Positions 7,691 to 16,515 are shown, counted from the first letter of the stretch. The stretch is DNA of 64,000 nt from Burkholderiaceae bacterium (GCA_016710525.1 JADJVQ010000023.1:9083-73082); one strand, 5' to 3'. Numbers and translations: made by a program. Notes: a model not told the origin generated them from the sequence alone.

Positions 7691-8707
7691 TCAGTTGCGG
7701 GTCTTGTCGACCAGCTTGTTGGCCTTGATCCAGGGCATCATCGCGCGCAGCTGCTCGCCGACGACCTCGATCTGGTGCTCGCCCATCAGGCGGCGGCGCG
7801 ACAGCAGCGTCGGCGCGCCCGCGCGGTTCTCGAGGATGAACTGCTTGGCGTACTCGCCGGTCTGGATCGTCTTGAGCGCTTCGCGCATGGCTTCGCGCGT
7901 CGCCTCGGTGATCACCTTCGGGCCGGTCACGTACTCGCCGAACTCCGCGTTGTTGGAGATCGAGTAGTTCATGTTGGCGATGCCGCCCTCATAGATGAGG
8001 TCGACGATGAGCTTGAGCTCGTGCAGGCACTCGAAGTAGGCCATCTCGGGGGCGTAGCCCGCCTCGACCAGCACCTCGAAACCCATCTTGATCAGCTCGA
8101 CCGTGCCGCCGCACAGCACCGTCTGCTCGCCGAACAGGTCGGTTTCGGTCTCTTCGCGGAAGTTGGTCTCGATGATGCCGGCGCGCCCGCCACCGATCGC
8201 GCAGGCGTACGACAGCGCCATGTCGCGCGCCATCTTGGAGGTGTCCTGATGAATGGCGACCAGCATCGGCACGCCGCCGCCGCCGGCGTAGGTGGAACGC
8301 ACGGTGTGGCCGGGGGCCTTGGGCGCGATCATCACCACGTCGAGGTCTTCGCGCGGCATCACCTGGCCGTAGTGCACGTTGAAGCCGTGCGCAAACGCCA
8401 GCGTGGCGCCCTTCTTGATGTTGGGCTCGATCTCGTCGCGATACGCCGCACCGATGTGCTCGTCGGGCATCAGCATCATGACGAAGTCGGCGCCTTTGAC
8501 GGCGTCGGCGATCTCGGCGACCTTCAGGCCGGCCTTCTTGACCTTGTCCCACGACGGGCCGCCCTTGCGCACGCCGACGACGACCTTGCCACCCGAATCG
8601 TTCAGGTTCTGCGCATGGGCGTGGCCCTGCGAGCCATACCCGATGATCGCGACCTTCTTGCCCTTGATCAGCTTCAGGTCACAGTCTTTGTCGTAGAAAA
8701 CCTTCAT
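7691..8707 (-). CDS. ilvC: Ketol-acid reductoisomerase (NADP+), class I
   Basis: This enzyme isomerises and reduces acetolactate or acetohydroxybutyrate in valine, leucine and isoleucine synthesis. The N-terminal Rossmann motif GYGSQGHAHAQN (residues 23-34) binds NADPH, and the all-helical knotted C-terminal domain follows. At 338 residues it is the short class I form. It is the last gene of ilvB-ilvN-ilvC, 37 bases after ilvN, and probably shares the promoter at 11221-11250. Confidence 0.97.
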   Translation of the reverse strand: MKVFYDKDCDLKLIKGKKVAIIGYGSQGHAHAQNLNDSGGKVVVGVRKGGPSWDKVKKAGLKVAEIADAVKGADFVMMLMPDEHIGAAYRDEIEPNIKKGATLAFAHGFNVHYGQVMPREDLDVVMIAPKAPGHTVRSTYAGGGGVPMLVAIHQDTSKMARDMALSYACAIGGGRAGIIETNFREETETDLFGEQTVLCGGTVELIKMGFEVLVEAGYAPEMAYFECLHELKLIVDLIYEGGIANMNYSISNNAEFGEYVTGPKVITEATREAMREALKTIQTGEYAKQFILENRAGAPTLLSRRRLMGEHQIEVVGEQLRAMMPWIKANKLVDKTRN

Positions 8708-8744
8708 GTTGTTCCTCTCCTCTTGAATGACGATGCGATGGCTC

Positions 8745-9236
8745 TCAGGCCTTCAATACCCGTTCACCGCGGGCGATGCCCGAGGCGCCGGTACGGACTG
8801 TTTCAAGGATCGCCGCGCGATCGAGCGCGTCGATGAATGCATCGAGCTTGGTGCCGTCACCGGTCAGCTCGATCGTGTACGACTTGTCGGTGACGTCGAT
8901 GACCCGGCCGCGGAAGATGTCGGCCATCCGCTTGATCTCCTCGCGCTCCTTGCCGACCGCGCGCACCTTGATCAGCATCAGCTCGCGCTCGATGTAGGCG
9001 CTCTCGGTCAGGTCGACGACCTTGACGACGTCGATCAGCCGGTTCAGGTGCTTGGTGATCTGTTCGATCACGTCGTCCGAACCGGTGGTGACGATGGTCA
9101 GACGCGACAGCGACTTGTCTTCGGTCGGCGCGACGGTGAGGGTCTCGATGTTGTAGCCCCGCGCCGAGAACAGACCGACCACACGCGACAGCGCGCCGGG
9201 TTCGTTCTCGAGGAGGATCGAAATGATGTGTCTCAT
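8745..9236 (-). CDS. ilvN: Acetolactate synthase small (regulatory) subunit
   Basis: This 163-residue regulatory subunit activates the large subunit and confers valine feedback inhibition. The N-terminal ACT domain is recognisable from MRHIISILLENEPGALSRVV, followed by RGYNIETLTV. The C-terminal half has the second ACT-like domain. Some databases name it ilvH. It begins 13 bases after the ilvB stop, which fits co-translation of the two subunits. Confidence 0.95.
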   Translation of the reverse strand: MRHIISILLENEPGALSRVVGLFSARGYNIETLTVAPTEDKSLSRLTIVTTGSDDVIEQITKHLNRLIDVVKVVDLTESAYIERELMLIKVRAVGKEREEIKRMADIFRGRVIDVTDKSYTIELTGDGTKLDAFIDALDRAAILETVRTGASGIARGERVLKA

Positions 9237-9249
9237 TTGGGCCTCCGGC

Positions 9250-10971
9250 TCACAGGTCTTCAGAAGACAGGATCATTTCGGTCAGACCCTTGCCACCCTG
9301 CACCATCGGCCAGACGTTTTCCTTCTGGTCGGTGAGGATGTCGAGGAAGACCAGCCGGTCTTTGTACTTGCCGAAGGCATCGCGCAACGCGGGCTCGACA
9401 TCCTGCGGATGCTCGACCCGGATACCGATGTGGCCATAGGCCTCGGCCAGCTTGACGAAGTCGGGCAAGGCGTCCATGTAGGACTCTGAATACCGGCTGC
9501 CGTACTCGATCTGCTGCCACTGCCGGACCATGCCCAGGTAGCGGTTGTTCAGGTTCACGATCTTCACCGGCAAGTGGTACTGCTTGCAGGTTGAGAGTTC
9601 CTGGATGCACATCTGGATCGAGCCCTCGCCGGTGATGCAGGCCACCTGCGCGTCCGGATGCGCCATCTTCACGCCCATCGCGTACGGCAGCCCCACACCC
9701 ATCGTGCCCAGGCCGCCCGAGTTGATCCAGCGGCGCGGCTTGTCGAACTTGTAGAACTGGGCGGCCCACATCTGGTGCTGGCCCACGTCCGAGGTGATGT
9801 ACGCGTCACCCTTGGTCACTTCCCAGAGCTTCTCGACCACGAACTGCGGCTTGATCAGATCGGACTTCTTGTCGTAGCGCAGGCAGTCCTTGGTGCGCCA
9901 CTCGTCGATCTGCTTCCACCAGGCAGCGACCGCAGCCTCGTCGGTGCGCGAACCACTGGCGAACTGCTGTTCAACCAGGCCGATCAGATCGACCAGCGTC
10001 TCGCGCACGTCGCCGACGATCGGCACATCGACCTTGACCCGCTTGGAGATGGACGAGGGATCGACGTCGACGTGGATGATCTTGTGCGGGTTCTGGGCAA
10101 AGTGCTTGGGATCGCCGATCACGCGGTCGTCGAAGCGCGCGCCGATCGCGATCAGCACGTCGCAGTGCTGCATCGCCATGTTGGCTTCGTAGGTGCCGTG
10201 CATGCCGGGCATGCCGACGAACTTGCGGTCGCTGGCGCGGAATCCGCCCAGCCCCATCAGGGTATTGGTGACCGGGAAGCCCAGCAGGTCGACGAATTTG
10301 TTCAGTTCCGGCGCCGCATTGGCCAGGATGACCCCCCCACCGGTGTAGATCATGGGGCGCTGGGCCTGCATCAGCAGTTGCAGCGCCTTCTTGATCTGGC
10401 CCTGGTGCCCCTTGACCACGGGGTTGTAGGAACGCATCTCGACCGACTTCGGATACTCGAAGCGGCACTTGTCGCGCGTGACATCCTTGGGGATGTCGAC
10501 CAGCACCGGGCCGGGCCGGCCGGTGGTCGCGATGTGGAAGGCCTTCTTCATCGTCTCGGCGAGGTCCTTGACGCTCTTGACGAGGAAGTTGTGCTTCACG
10601 CACGGGCGGGTGATGCCGACCGTGTCGCACTCCTGGAAGGCATCCTGCCCGATCGCGTGCGTGGGCACCTGCCCCGACAGGATGATCATCGGGATCGAGT
10701 CCATGTAGGCGGTGGCGATGCCGGTGACCGCGTTGGTCACGCCCGGGCCGCTGGTGACCAGACACACGCCCACCTTCTGGGTTGCACGCGAATACGCGTC
10801 GGCGGCATGCACCGCGGCCTGCTCGTGGCGCACCAGAATGTGCTGGAATGTTTCCTGCTTGAAGATGGCGTCGTAGATATAGAGAACCGAGCCACCGGGA
10901 TAGCCAAAGACATGCTCGACGCCTTCTTCCTGAAGGCATCGAACGACGATTTCTGCACCAGAGAGTTCCAT
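9250..10971 (-). CDS. ilvB: Acetolactate synthase large (catalytic) subunit
   Basis: This ThDP-dependent enzyme condenses pyruvate with pyruvate or 2-ketobutyrate, the first shared step of branched-chain amino acid synthesis. The N-terminus MELSGAEIVVRCLQEEGVEH leads into the ThDP-activating glutamate region and FGYPGGSVL. The cofactor-binding segment near the C-terminus reads GEGSIQM then LNNRYLGMVRQWQ. The Asp of the textbook GDG motif is Glu here, which I believe is normal in this order. I chose 10971 (573 residues) because AAGGAA precedes it; a much longer open frame upstream is leader DNA. Confidence 0.95.
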   Translation of the reverse strand: MELSGAEIVVRCLQEEGVEHVFGYPGGSVLYIYDAIFKQETFQHILVRHEQAAVHAADAYSRATQKVGVCLVTSGPGVTNAVTGIATAYMDSIPMIILSGQVPTHAIGQDAFQECDTVGITRPCVKHNFLVKSVKDLAETMKKAFHIATTGRPGPVLVDIPKDVTRDKCRFEYPKSVEMRSYNPVVKGHQGQIKKALQLLMQAQRPMIYTGGGVILANAAPELNKFVDLLGFPVTNTLMGLGGFRASDRKFVGMPGMHGTYEANMAMQHCDVLIAIGARFDDRVIGDPKHFAQNPHKIIHVDVDPSSISKRVKVDVPIVGDVRETLVDLIGLVEQQFASGSRTDEAAVAAWWKQIDEWRTKDCLRYDKKSDLIKPQFVVEKLWEVTKGDAYITSDVGQHQMWAAQFYKFDKPRRWINSGGLGTMGVGLPYAMGVKMAHPDAQVACITGEGSIQMCIQELSTCKQYHLPVKIVNLNNRYLGMVRQWQQIEYGSRYSESYMDALPDFVKLAEAYGHIGIRVEHPQDVEPALRDAFGKYKDRLVFLDILTDQKENVWPMVQGGKGLTEMILSSEDL

Positions 10972-11220
10972 GAAAGAATTCCTTTCAAGATCCAGGGAGC
11001 CCGGCCGCCGGCGCCAACGCGAAAGCCAGTGGCTTGTCGCCTCGACACAGACCTTGGAACGGGACCTGCGAGGTTGATCGGGCGCCGGCCGTCTCCCTTG
11101 TGGGGAGGGCCAGGGCGTAAATTGCCTCTTCGGCCCGCGGAGGGATGAGTCGCGCGCCGAAAAGACAGCGGCGCCCGGCAACACGAACAGCGGTTGCAGG
11201 ACGCCGTGGGGATCAGCGGG
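10972..11220 (-). other. Long 5' leader of ilvBNC
   Basis: About 240 bases lie between the predicted transcription start and the ilvB ATG. I see GC-rich self-complementary stretches, such as CTCCC/GGGAG near 11093-11108, but no leader peptide rich in Ile, Val or Leu codons and no recognisable riboswitch. An attenuation role is possible but not shown by the sequence. Confidence 0.4.
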
Positions 11221-11250
11221 AGCATACTGCACCGCAGCAGCCGGGGTCAA
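11221..11250 (-). promoter_or_regulatory. Sigma-70-type promoter for ilvBNC
   Basis: On the minus strand TTGACC (11250-11245) is followed by an 18-base spacer and TATGCT (11226-11221). These match the -35 and -10 consensus in 5 and 4 of 6 positions. It points toward ilvB and sits in the divergent gap with the sigma factor gene. Transcription would begin near 11214. Confidence 0.6.
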
Positions 11251-11326
11251 GAACGCCCCCGTGCCCGCGCGGCTCTGCTAGGATTCGCGATCTGCAAATC
11301 ACCCGGCTGACCCGCTCCCTCTCTCA

Positions 11327-11896
11327 ATGGCCTCTCGGCAGGAATTGTCGGACTTTCTGGCCTCGGTCGAGCGGCGAGCCTTCAAGCACGCGGTCTACGC
11401 CGTGCGAGATGAAGACGCGGCGCTCGATCTTGTCCAGGACAGCATGCTCAAGCTGTCCGAACGCTATGGCGACAAGCCCGCAGCTGAATTCCCGATGCTG
11501 TTCCAGCGTATCCTTCAGAACACCATCACCGACCACTTTCGACGGCAGAAAGTTCGAAACACCTGGGTCACGCTTTTTTCGGCGTTCATGCCGGATGATG
11601 ACGAATCAGGAGAACGTGATCCGCTCGAGACGCTCGACGCCCAGGAGGGCACCGAAAGGGCGCGCAGCGCCGCCGACGAGGTCGAGCGGGCACAGATCAT
11701 GCGTGCGATCGAAGACGAGATCAAACGGCTGCCGCCGCGTCAACGGGAGGCGTTTCTGATGCGTTACTGGGAAGATATGGATGTGGCAGAAACCGCTGCC
11801 GCAATGGGCTGCTCGGAAGGCAGCGTCAAGACGCACTGTTCCCGTGCGACTCACTCGCTAGCGGCTGCGCTGCGGGCGAAGGGAATCACGCTATGA
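11327..11896 (+). CDS. ECF-type RNA polymerase sigma factor
   Basis: This 189-residue alternative sigma factor directs RNA polymerase to a small regulon. Region 2 is seen in VRDEDAALDLVQDSMLKL and FQRILQNTITDHFRRQK. Region 4 is seen in LPPRQREAFLMRYWEDMDVA and the recognition helix MGCSEGSVKTHCSRA. There is no 1.1 or region 3 domain, as expected of the ECF group. Its last codons overlap the start of the DUF3619 gene by four bases (ATGA), so the two are translationally coupled, as sigma/anti-sigma pairs often are. The regulon is unknown. Confidence 0.88.
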   Translation: MASRQELSDFLASVERRAFKHAVYAVRDEDAALDLVQDSMLKLSERYGDKPAAEFPMLFQRILQNTITDHFRRQKVRNTWVTLFSAFMPDDDESGERDPLETLDAQEGTERARSAADEVERAQIMRAIEDEIKRLPPRQREAFLMRYWEDMDVAETAAAMGCSEGSVKTHCSRATHSLAAALRAKGITL

Positions 11897-12294
11897 ACGA
11901 ACAGCAGTTTGCACAGGAAATCCGCCGTTCTCTGGACGAGTCCGCCGCTCGTCTGCCTTATCGCGTCAGTCATCGGCTGGAATTGGCCCGCAACGCCGCG
12001 CTCGCCCGCCAAAGCACCACCGAGGTGCAGCGCGTGAACGTTCCCGTTGGAGCGCTGGCCGGCGCTGGCGCCTCGAGCGGTTCACCCGAGCACACCGTAT
12101 GGTGGCGGCTGGCTGTCACGCTGGTCCCTGTCCTGGTCGTCGCGGTCGGGCTGATGGTCATTTCCGTCTGGAACGACACCGAAACGGCCGACGAGATCGC
12201 CGAAGTCGATACCGCCGTCCTGACCGATGAGGTGCCCCTGTCGGCCTACACCGACCGCGGGTTCGGCGTTTTCCTTAAAAACAGCCGGCAGTGA
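11893..12294 (+). CDS. DUF3619 family membrane protein, possible anti-sigma partner
   Basis: The 133-residue product has a basic, helical N-terminal half (MNEQQFAQEIRRSLDESAAR) and one predicted transmembrane helix near residues 75-97 (VTLVPVLVVAVGLMVISVW). A short acidic outer tail (TADEIAEVDTAVLTDEVPLS) follows. DUF3619 has no assigned function. The layout of a cytosolic N-domain, a single helix and overlap with an ECF sigma gene is that of many anti-sigma factors. That role is my inference; I see no zinc-binding HxxxCxxC motif. Its stop overlaps the GTG of the next gene. Confidence 0.75.
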   Translation: MNEQQFAQEIRRSLDESAARLPYRVSHRLELARNAALARQSTTEVQRVNVPVGALAGAGASSGSPEHTVWWRLAVTLVPVLVVAVGLMVISVWNDTETADEIAEVDTAVLTDEVPLSAYTDRGFGVFLKNSRQ

Positions 12295-12974
12295 GCCCCG
12301 TCGCCCGCTCGCTGCGTTCGCACCGCTCGCCGCACCCGGTTCGGGTCCTGGCGGGGCGGATGCTCACGCTGGCCGCAGGGCTGCTCGGGGCCCTGCTGAT
12401 CTGGAACAGCGCTGCCGCGCAGGCGCTCGACCCCAAGCAGCCGGCCGCCGCCGCGCGGCAAGGCTCGCTGCTGGTGCTGGTCCAGCCCCTGTGGAGCGAA
12501 CTGAGCGCCTTTCAGCGCGAAACCCTCGCACCGCTCGAACCCAACTGGAACAGCCTGCCGCTGGCCAAGAAGCGCTCCTGGCTGGCCCTGACCGAAAAAA
12601 TGCCCGGCATGAGCCCCGCCGAGCGCGCCAAGGCGCAGGTCCGCATCCGCGAATGGGCTTCGCTGTCGCCCGAACAACGGCGCATGGCGCGAAACAACTA
12701 TCGGCTGGCCAAGTCCCTGGACCGCGACGAGCGGGTCGCCACCTGGGAAAGCTATCGCCAGATGACCCCCGAACAGCGTTCGGTCCTGCGCGCCAACGGC
12801 TGGACCAGCAATACGGCGGCGCGCCACGCCGGTTCGCCGACCGGTCTGGCCAAGGAAGCGGCCCGACCGATCGCCGTGGTACCGGCGGCGACCCGGCCAG
12901 CCCCGGGGTCTTCCAATCCCCGCACCACCGTTCGCAACGCCACGGTGGCCCCGCCGCTTCCCAGCGCCGACTGA
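12291..12974 (+). CDS. Exported DUF3106 domain protein
   Basis: The 227-residue protein starts with GTG overlapping the previous stop (GTGA). An N-terminal signal peptide is visible: basic SLRSHRSPHPVRVLAGR, the hydrophobic MLTLAAGLLGALLIW and the cleavage-like AAAQA. The DUF3106 region spans about residues 65-165. It contains repeated W-x-x-L/S-P-E-Q type segments (LEPNWNSLPLAKKRSWLAL, ASLSPEQRRMARNNYRLAK, YRQMTPEQRSVL). It is likely periplasmic. The C-terminal tail is Pro/Ala-rich. The function is unknown; it always seems tied to the sigma cassette in related bacteria. Confidence 0.8.
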   Translation: MSPVARSLRSHRSPHPVRVLAGRMLTLAAGLLGALLIWNSAAAQALDPKQPAAAARQGSLLVLVQPLWSELSAFQRETLAPLEPNWNSLPLAKKRSWLALTEKMPGMSPAERAKAQVRIREWASLSPEQRRMARNNYRLAKSLDRDERVATWESYRQMTPEQRSVLRANGWTSNTAARHAGSPTGLAKEAARPIAVVPAATRPAPGSSNPRTTVRNATVAPPLPSAD

Positions 12975-13009
12975 GGGGCCTGCTGACCCCTGCGGGCCGG
13001 CGCAGCGCC

Positions 13010-13522
13010 ATGATTTCCACGTCACGCCTGGGCACCCCGCCTGTGCCCGCACCCGCGCCGGCCCTGCCCGCCGCCGACCCCTGGCGCCGATTCATGTGTG
13101 TCGCCTATGAGGGCGTGATCCTGTTCGGCGTGGTGTTCTTCTTCGCCTACGCGTTCTCGGCACTGACCCAGTACAAGGGCCAGAGCGGAATGCTGCGCAA
13201 CGTCTTCCAGGCCTTCATGTTCTGTGTGCTGGGGATGTACTTCGTCTGGTTCTGGTCCAAAGGCCGGCGCACCTTGCCCATGAAGACCATGGGGGTGACC
13301 CTGGTCGACCAGGCCGGCGCACCGGCGGGCCGTGGCCGTGCCCTGGTGCGCTATCTGGCCGCCAGTGCGGGATGGGCTTTGCCGCTGGCATTGGCGGCTT
13401 GGGTGCACCCGGGCACGATCGTGCTGGTCGTGCTGCCTTTCGTGCCCACCTTCTTCGACGCGCAACGGCGCGCGCTGTACGACATCGTCAGCGGCACCCG
13501 GCTGGTCGCCGAACCGCGCTGA
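13010..13522 (+). CDS. RDD family membrane protein
   Basis: The product of about 170 residues has a Pro/Ala-rich N-terminus, then three to four hydrophobic helices. The RDD-type pattern is WRRFMCVAYEGVILFGVVFF, then KGRRTLPMKTMGVTLVDQAG, and the C-terminal YDIVSGTRLV. Related proteins have been linked to ion or solute transport, but nothing here fixes a substrate. It is 35 bases after the DUF3106 gene, the last gene of the sigma cassette, and is convergent with the decarboxylase gene. Confidence 0.83.
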   Translation: MISTSRLGTPPVPAPAPALPAADPWRRFMCVAYEGVILFGVVFFFAYAFSALTQYKGQSGMLRNVFQAFMFCVLGMYFVWFWSKGRRTLPMKTMGVTLVDQAGAPAGRGRALVRYLAASAGWALPLALAAWVHPGTIVLVVLPFVPTFFDAQRRALYDIVSGTRLVAEPR

Positions 13523-13588
13523 CGGGTCCCGACGCGGCCGGCACCCGTTCGGGCTGCCGGGCGAAGGCCCGCCCGGGCCCTGCGCTTC

Positions 13589-15835
13589 CTAGAGCCCGTT
13601 CTTCACGCAGTCCACGAAGTACTGCTTCTTCTCGTCGATGAGCAGGCCGTGCACGTCGGTCTCGAAGCCCGGAAAGCGCTCGTTGAACGAACGCGCGAAC
13701 TGCAGGTACTCCACGATCGCGCGGTTGAAGCGCTCGCCCGGAATCAGCAGCGGAATGCCCGGCGGATACGGGGTGACCAGCATCGTGGTGATGCGCCCTT
13801 CGAGTTCATCGATCGGCACCCGGTCGACCTTTCGATGGGCCAGGCACTCGAAAGCGTCCGACGGCTTCATCACCGGGACCATGTCGGACAGGTACATCTC
13901 GGTCGTGACCCGGGCGACATCGTGCAGCTTGTAATCCTCGTGGATCTGCTGGGCCAGATCGCGCAGCCCCACCCGCTCGTACTGCGGATGCGCCTGCACG
14001 AACTCCGGCATCACGCGCCACAGCGGCTGGTTGCCGTCGTAGTCGGCCTTGAACTGCTGCAGTTCGGTCACCAGCGTATTCCAGCGGCCTTTGGTGATGC
14101 CGATGGTGAACATCACGAAGAACGAATACAGCCCGGTCTTCTCGACCACCACGCCGTGTTCGGCCAGGTACTTGGTGACGATCGCCGCCGGAATGCCCCA
14201 GTCGGAGAACTTGCCGTTGATGTCCAGACCCGGCGTGCAGATGGTCGCCTTGATCGGGTCGAGCATGTTGAAGCCATTGGCCAGCTTGCCGAAGCCGTGC
14301 CACTTGTCGCTGGACTTCAGGAACCAGTCCTCGCGCATGCCGATGCCGTTGTCGGCCAGCTGATTGGGACCCCAGACCTGGAACCACCAGTCCTTGCCGA
14401 ACTCGGCATCGACCTTGCGCATCGCGCGCCGGAAGGCCAGCGACTCGAAGATGGATTCTTCGACCAGGGCCGTACCGCCCGGCGGCTCCATCATGGCCGC
14501 CGCGACATCGCAGCTGGCGATGATCGCGTACTGCGGGCTGGTCGACGTGTGCATCAGGAACGCTTCGTTGAAGCGGTACTGGTCGAGCTTGCGGTTCTCG
14601 GACTCCTGAACCAGGATCTGCGAGGCCTGCGACAGGCCCGCCAGCAGCTTGTGCGTGGACTGGGTGGCGAACACCATCCCGTCCTTGCTGCGCGGCCGGT
14701 TGGGGCCGATCGCATGGAATTCGTGATAGTAGGGATGGAAGACCGCGTGCGGCAGCCAGGCCTCGTCGAAGTGAAGATTTTCGATGTAGTCGCCCAGCTG
14801 CGCCTTGATCTTCTCGACGTTGTAGATCACGCCGTCATAGGTGGACTGGGTGATGGTCATCACCCGGGGGCGCACACTCTTGTCCTTGACCAGCGGATTG
14901 GCGTCGATCTTGCGCTGGATGCTCGCCACATCGAACTCTTCGATCGGGATCGGGCCGATGATGCCCTGGTGATTGCGCGTGGGCTGCAGGAAGATCGGCA
15001 CCGTGCCGGTCATCATGATCGCGTGCAGGATCGACTTGTGGCAGTTGCGATCGACCAGCACCACGTCGTCGGTCCCCACCGCGCTGTGCCAGACGATCTT
15101 GTTGGACGTCGACGTGCCGTTGGTGACGAAAAACAGATGGTCCGCCGTGAAGATGCGCGCGGCGTTGCGCTCCGATGCGGCCACCGGGCCGGTGTGGTCG
15201 AGCAGCTGACCCAACTCGTCGACCGCATTGCAGACATCGGCGCGCAGCATGTTTTCGCCGAAGAACTGATGGAACATCTGGCCCACCGGGCTCTTCAGGA
15301 AGGCGACTCCGCCCGAGTGCCCCGGGCAGTGCCATGAATACGAGCCGTCGTTGGCATAGTGGACCAGCGCCTTGAAGAATGGCGGTGCCAGCGAGTTCAG
15401 GTAATTGTTCGCCTCGCGGATGATGTAGCGCGCCACGAAGTCCGGGGTGTCCTCGAACATGTGAATGAAGCCGTGCAGCTCCTTCAGGATGTCGTTGGGG
15501 ATGTGCTGGGAGGTGCGCGTCTCGCCGAACAGGAAGATCGGGATGTCGGCGTTTCGCCGGCGGGTTTCGGCGATGAACTTCTTAAGGTCCTTGATCGCGG
15601 CGCTCTCGTCGCCATCCTCGGAGATCTCCTCGTCGTCGATCGACACCACGAATGCCGACGCGCGCGCCGCCTGGTTGGCGACCATCGAGACATCGTTGTA
15701 GGTAAATCCGCCGACGACGTCCATGCCCTGGTCTTCGATCGCCTTGGCCAGCGCCCGAATGCCCAGGCCGCTGGAGGACTCCGACTTCCAGTCTTCGTCG
15801 ATGATCACCACGGGGAATCGGAACTTCATGGCCAT
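13589..15835 (-). CDS. Orn/Lys/Arg decarboxylase (PLP-dependent, large form)
   Basis: This 748-residue fold-type I PLP decarboxylase converts a basic amino acid to its polyamine or agmatine. The N-terminal about 130 residues form the receiver-like wing domain (PVVIIDEDWKSESS and so on). The core has HCPGHSGG, the PLP-anchoring lysine in ATQSTHKLLAGLSQ and HFDEAWLPHA. The C-terminal domain ends in VTPYPPGIPLLIPGE. Length and N-terminal wing match the acid-inducible/biodegradative group. I cannot tell arginine from lysine or ornithine specificity. It stands alone, with nearly 500 bases of non-coding DNA upstream. Confidence 0.9.
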   Translation of the reverse strand: MAMKFRFPVVIIDEDWKSESSSGLGIRALAKAIEDQGMDVVGGFTYNDVSMVANQAARASAFVVSIDDEEISEDGDESAAIKDLKKFIAETRRRNADIPIFLFGETRTSQHIPNDILKELHGFIHMFEDTPDFVARYIIREANNYLNSLAPPFFKALVHYANDGSYSWHCPGHSGGVAFLKSPVGQMFHQFFGENMLRADVCNAVDELGQLLDHTGPVAASERNAARIFTADHLFFVTNGTSTSNKIVWHSAVGTDDVVLVDRNCHKSILHAIMMTGTVPIFLQPTRNHQGIIGPIPIEEFDVASIQRKIDANPLVKDKSVRPRVMTITQSTYDGVIYNVEKIKAQLGDYIENLHFDEAWLPHAVFHPYYHEFHAIGPNRPRSKDGMVFATQSTHKLLAGLSQASQILVQESENRKLDQYRFNEAFLMHTSTSPQYAIIASCDVAAAMMEPPGGTALVEESIFESLAFRRAMRKVDAEFGKDWWFQVWGPNQLADNGIGMREDWFLKSSDKWHGFGKLANGFNMLDPIKATICTPGLDINGKFSDWGIPAAIVTKYLAEHGVVVEKTGLYSFFVMFTIGITKGRWNTLVTELQQFKADYDGNQPLWRVMPEFVQAHPQYERVGLRDLAQQIHEDYKLHDVARVTTEMYLSDMVPVMKPSDAFECLAHRKVDRVPIDELEGRITTMLVTPYPPGIPLLIPGERFNRAIVEYLQFARSFNERFPGFETDVHGLLIDEKKQYFVDCVKNGL

Positions 15836-16329
15836 GAGATGCCTTCAGGGAAAGAGGGGGTGGCGGTGAGGTGCCGCGAGGTCGGTTCGGTCGGGGAAAA
15901 TCGCGCGCACATGCCCAGGGGCGCCGGCCAGGCGCGATCGTCGCGCGCAAGTAGATCACAAAACGCCGGAAGGCTCGATGACAGCGACGGCACTGGTCGA
16001 TTTTCCAGCCTTTCGGCTCGCGGGAATCGCGCAATCGCCCCGATCGGCGCGCGCACGACCACCCATCGGGGTGAGTGACTCGGATGCCTCTGTTGAGTCA
16101 TGCTGAAAGCTCGTATCACATTGAAAACATGTGATTTTTCAGTGTCTAAAGGTTAACTCCGAGAGCCGCCCCGGAATCCCCGGACATATGATGGATTGCG
16201 CATTGCGCCGGTCATGCGCCTGTATTGCCGAGCCAAAAGCTGTACGCGCGCAGCGCTCGGCCCGGTTCGGGGCCGACGATGCCGGCCCGACGCATTCCAC
16301 ACGCCTCGTGAACCGAAAAGGAGCAACTC
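15836..16329. other. Divergent intergenic region
   Basis: These 494 bases separate the decarboxylase (minus) from the small pilin-like gene (plus). I find no convincing gene. The one clear structure is the inverted repeat at 16115-16135. A weak plus-strand promoter, TTGAAA (16121-16126) with an 18-base spacer to TCTAAA (16145-16150), overlaps it and would leave a leader of about 170 bases. The AT-rich patch 16105-16160 contrasts with the GC-rich surroundings. Confidence 0.5.
16115..16135 (+). promoter_or_regulatory. Perfect 7-bp inverted repeat (operator or terminator-like stem)
   Basis: ATCACAT at 16115-16121 and ATGTGAT at 16129-16135 are exact reverse complements around a 7-base spacer, and five Ts follow on the plus strand. 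It may be a protein-binding dyad overlapping the candidate -35 element. It may instead be a weak stem-plus-T-run terminator for whatever runs rightward. The arms face the wrong way for a classical CRP site. Confidence 0.45.
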
Positions 16330-16515
16330 ATGGGTTCGATCAAAGCCTTCATCGCCAGTCAGATCCGTGAAGAAGATGGGGCCGACTCGAACGCCTTCGC
16401 GATGCTGCTGGGATCGGTTGCGGCGGCCATCGCGTCGGCCGCCGCGCTGCTCGATGTGAACGGAATCTTCACCTCGATGGGTTCGAAGGTCCTGGCGCTG
16501 ATCGCGGGGAGCTGA
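16330..16515 (+). CDS. Small membrane peptide resembling a Flp-type pilin
   Basis: The 61-residue product has a strong AAGGAG ribosome-binding site five bases before its ATG. It has a short charged N-terminus (MGSIKAFIASQIREEDG), one hydrophobic segment (FAMLLGSVAAAIASAAALL) and a small polar end. This matches the plan of Flp/TadA-system pilins, which are cleaved after the Gly of an EEDG-like motif. However, the normal Glu-Tyr after the cleavage site is replaced by Asn-Ala-Phe. No tad genes are nearby. It could also be a holin-like or unrelated membrane peptide. Expression looks likely, function unproven. Confidence 0.6.
   Translation: MGSIKAFIASQIREEDGADSNAFAMLLGSVAAAIASAAALLDVNGIFTSMGSKVLALIAGS

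Noticed and set aside
9620..9660. Glu in place of Asp in the IlvB cofactor motif as a sign of inactivity
   Set aside because: From family knowledge, Glu at this position is common in betaproteobacterial acetolactate synthases, and the rest of the protein is intact.
16115..16135. CRP-like site
   Set aside because: A CRP site has TGTGA to the left of TCACA. Here the arms are in the opposite order, so I list it only as an unassigned dyad.
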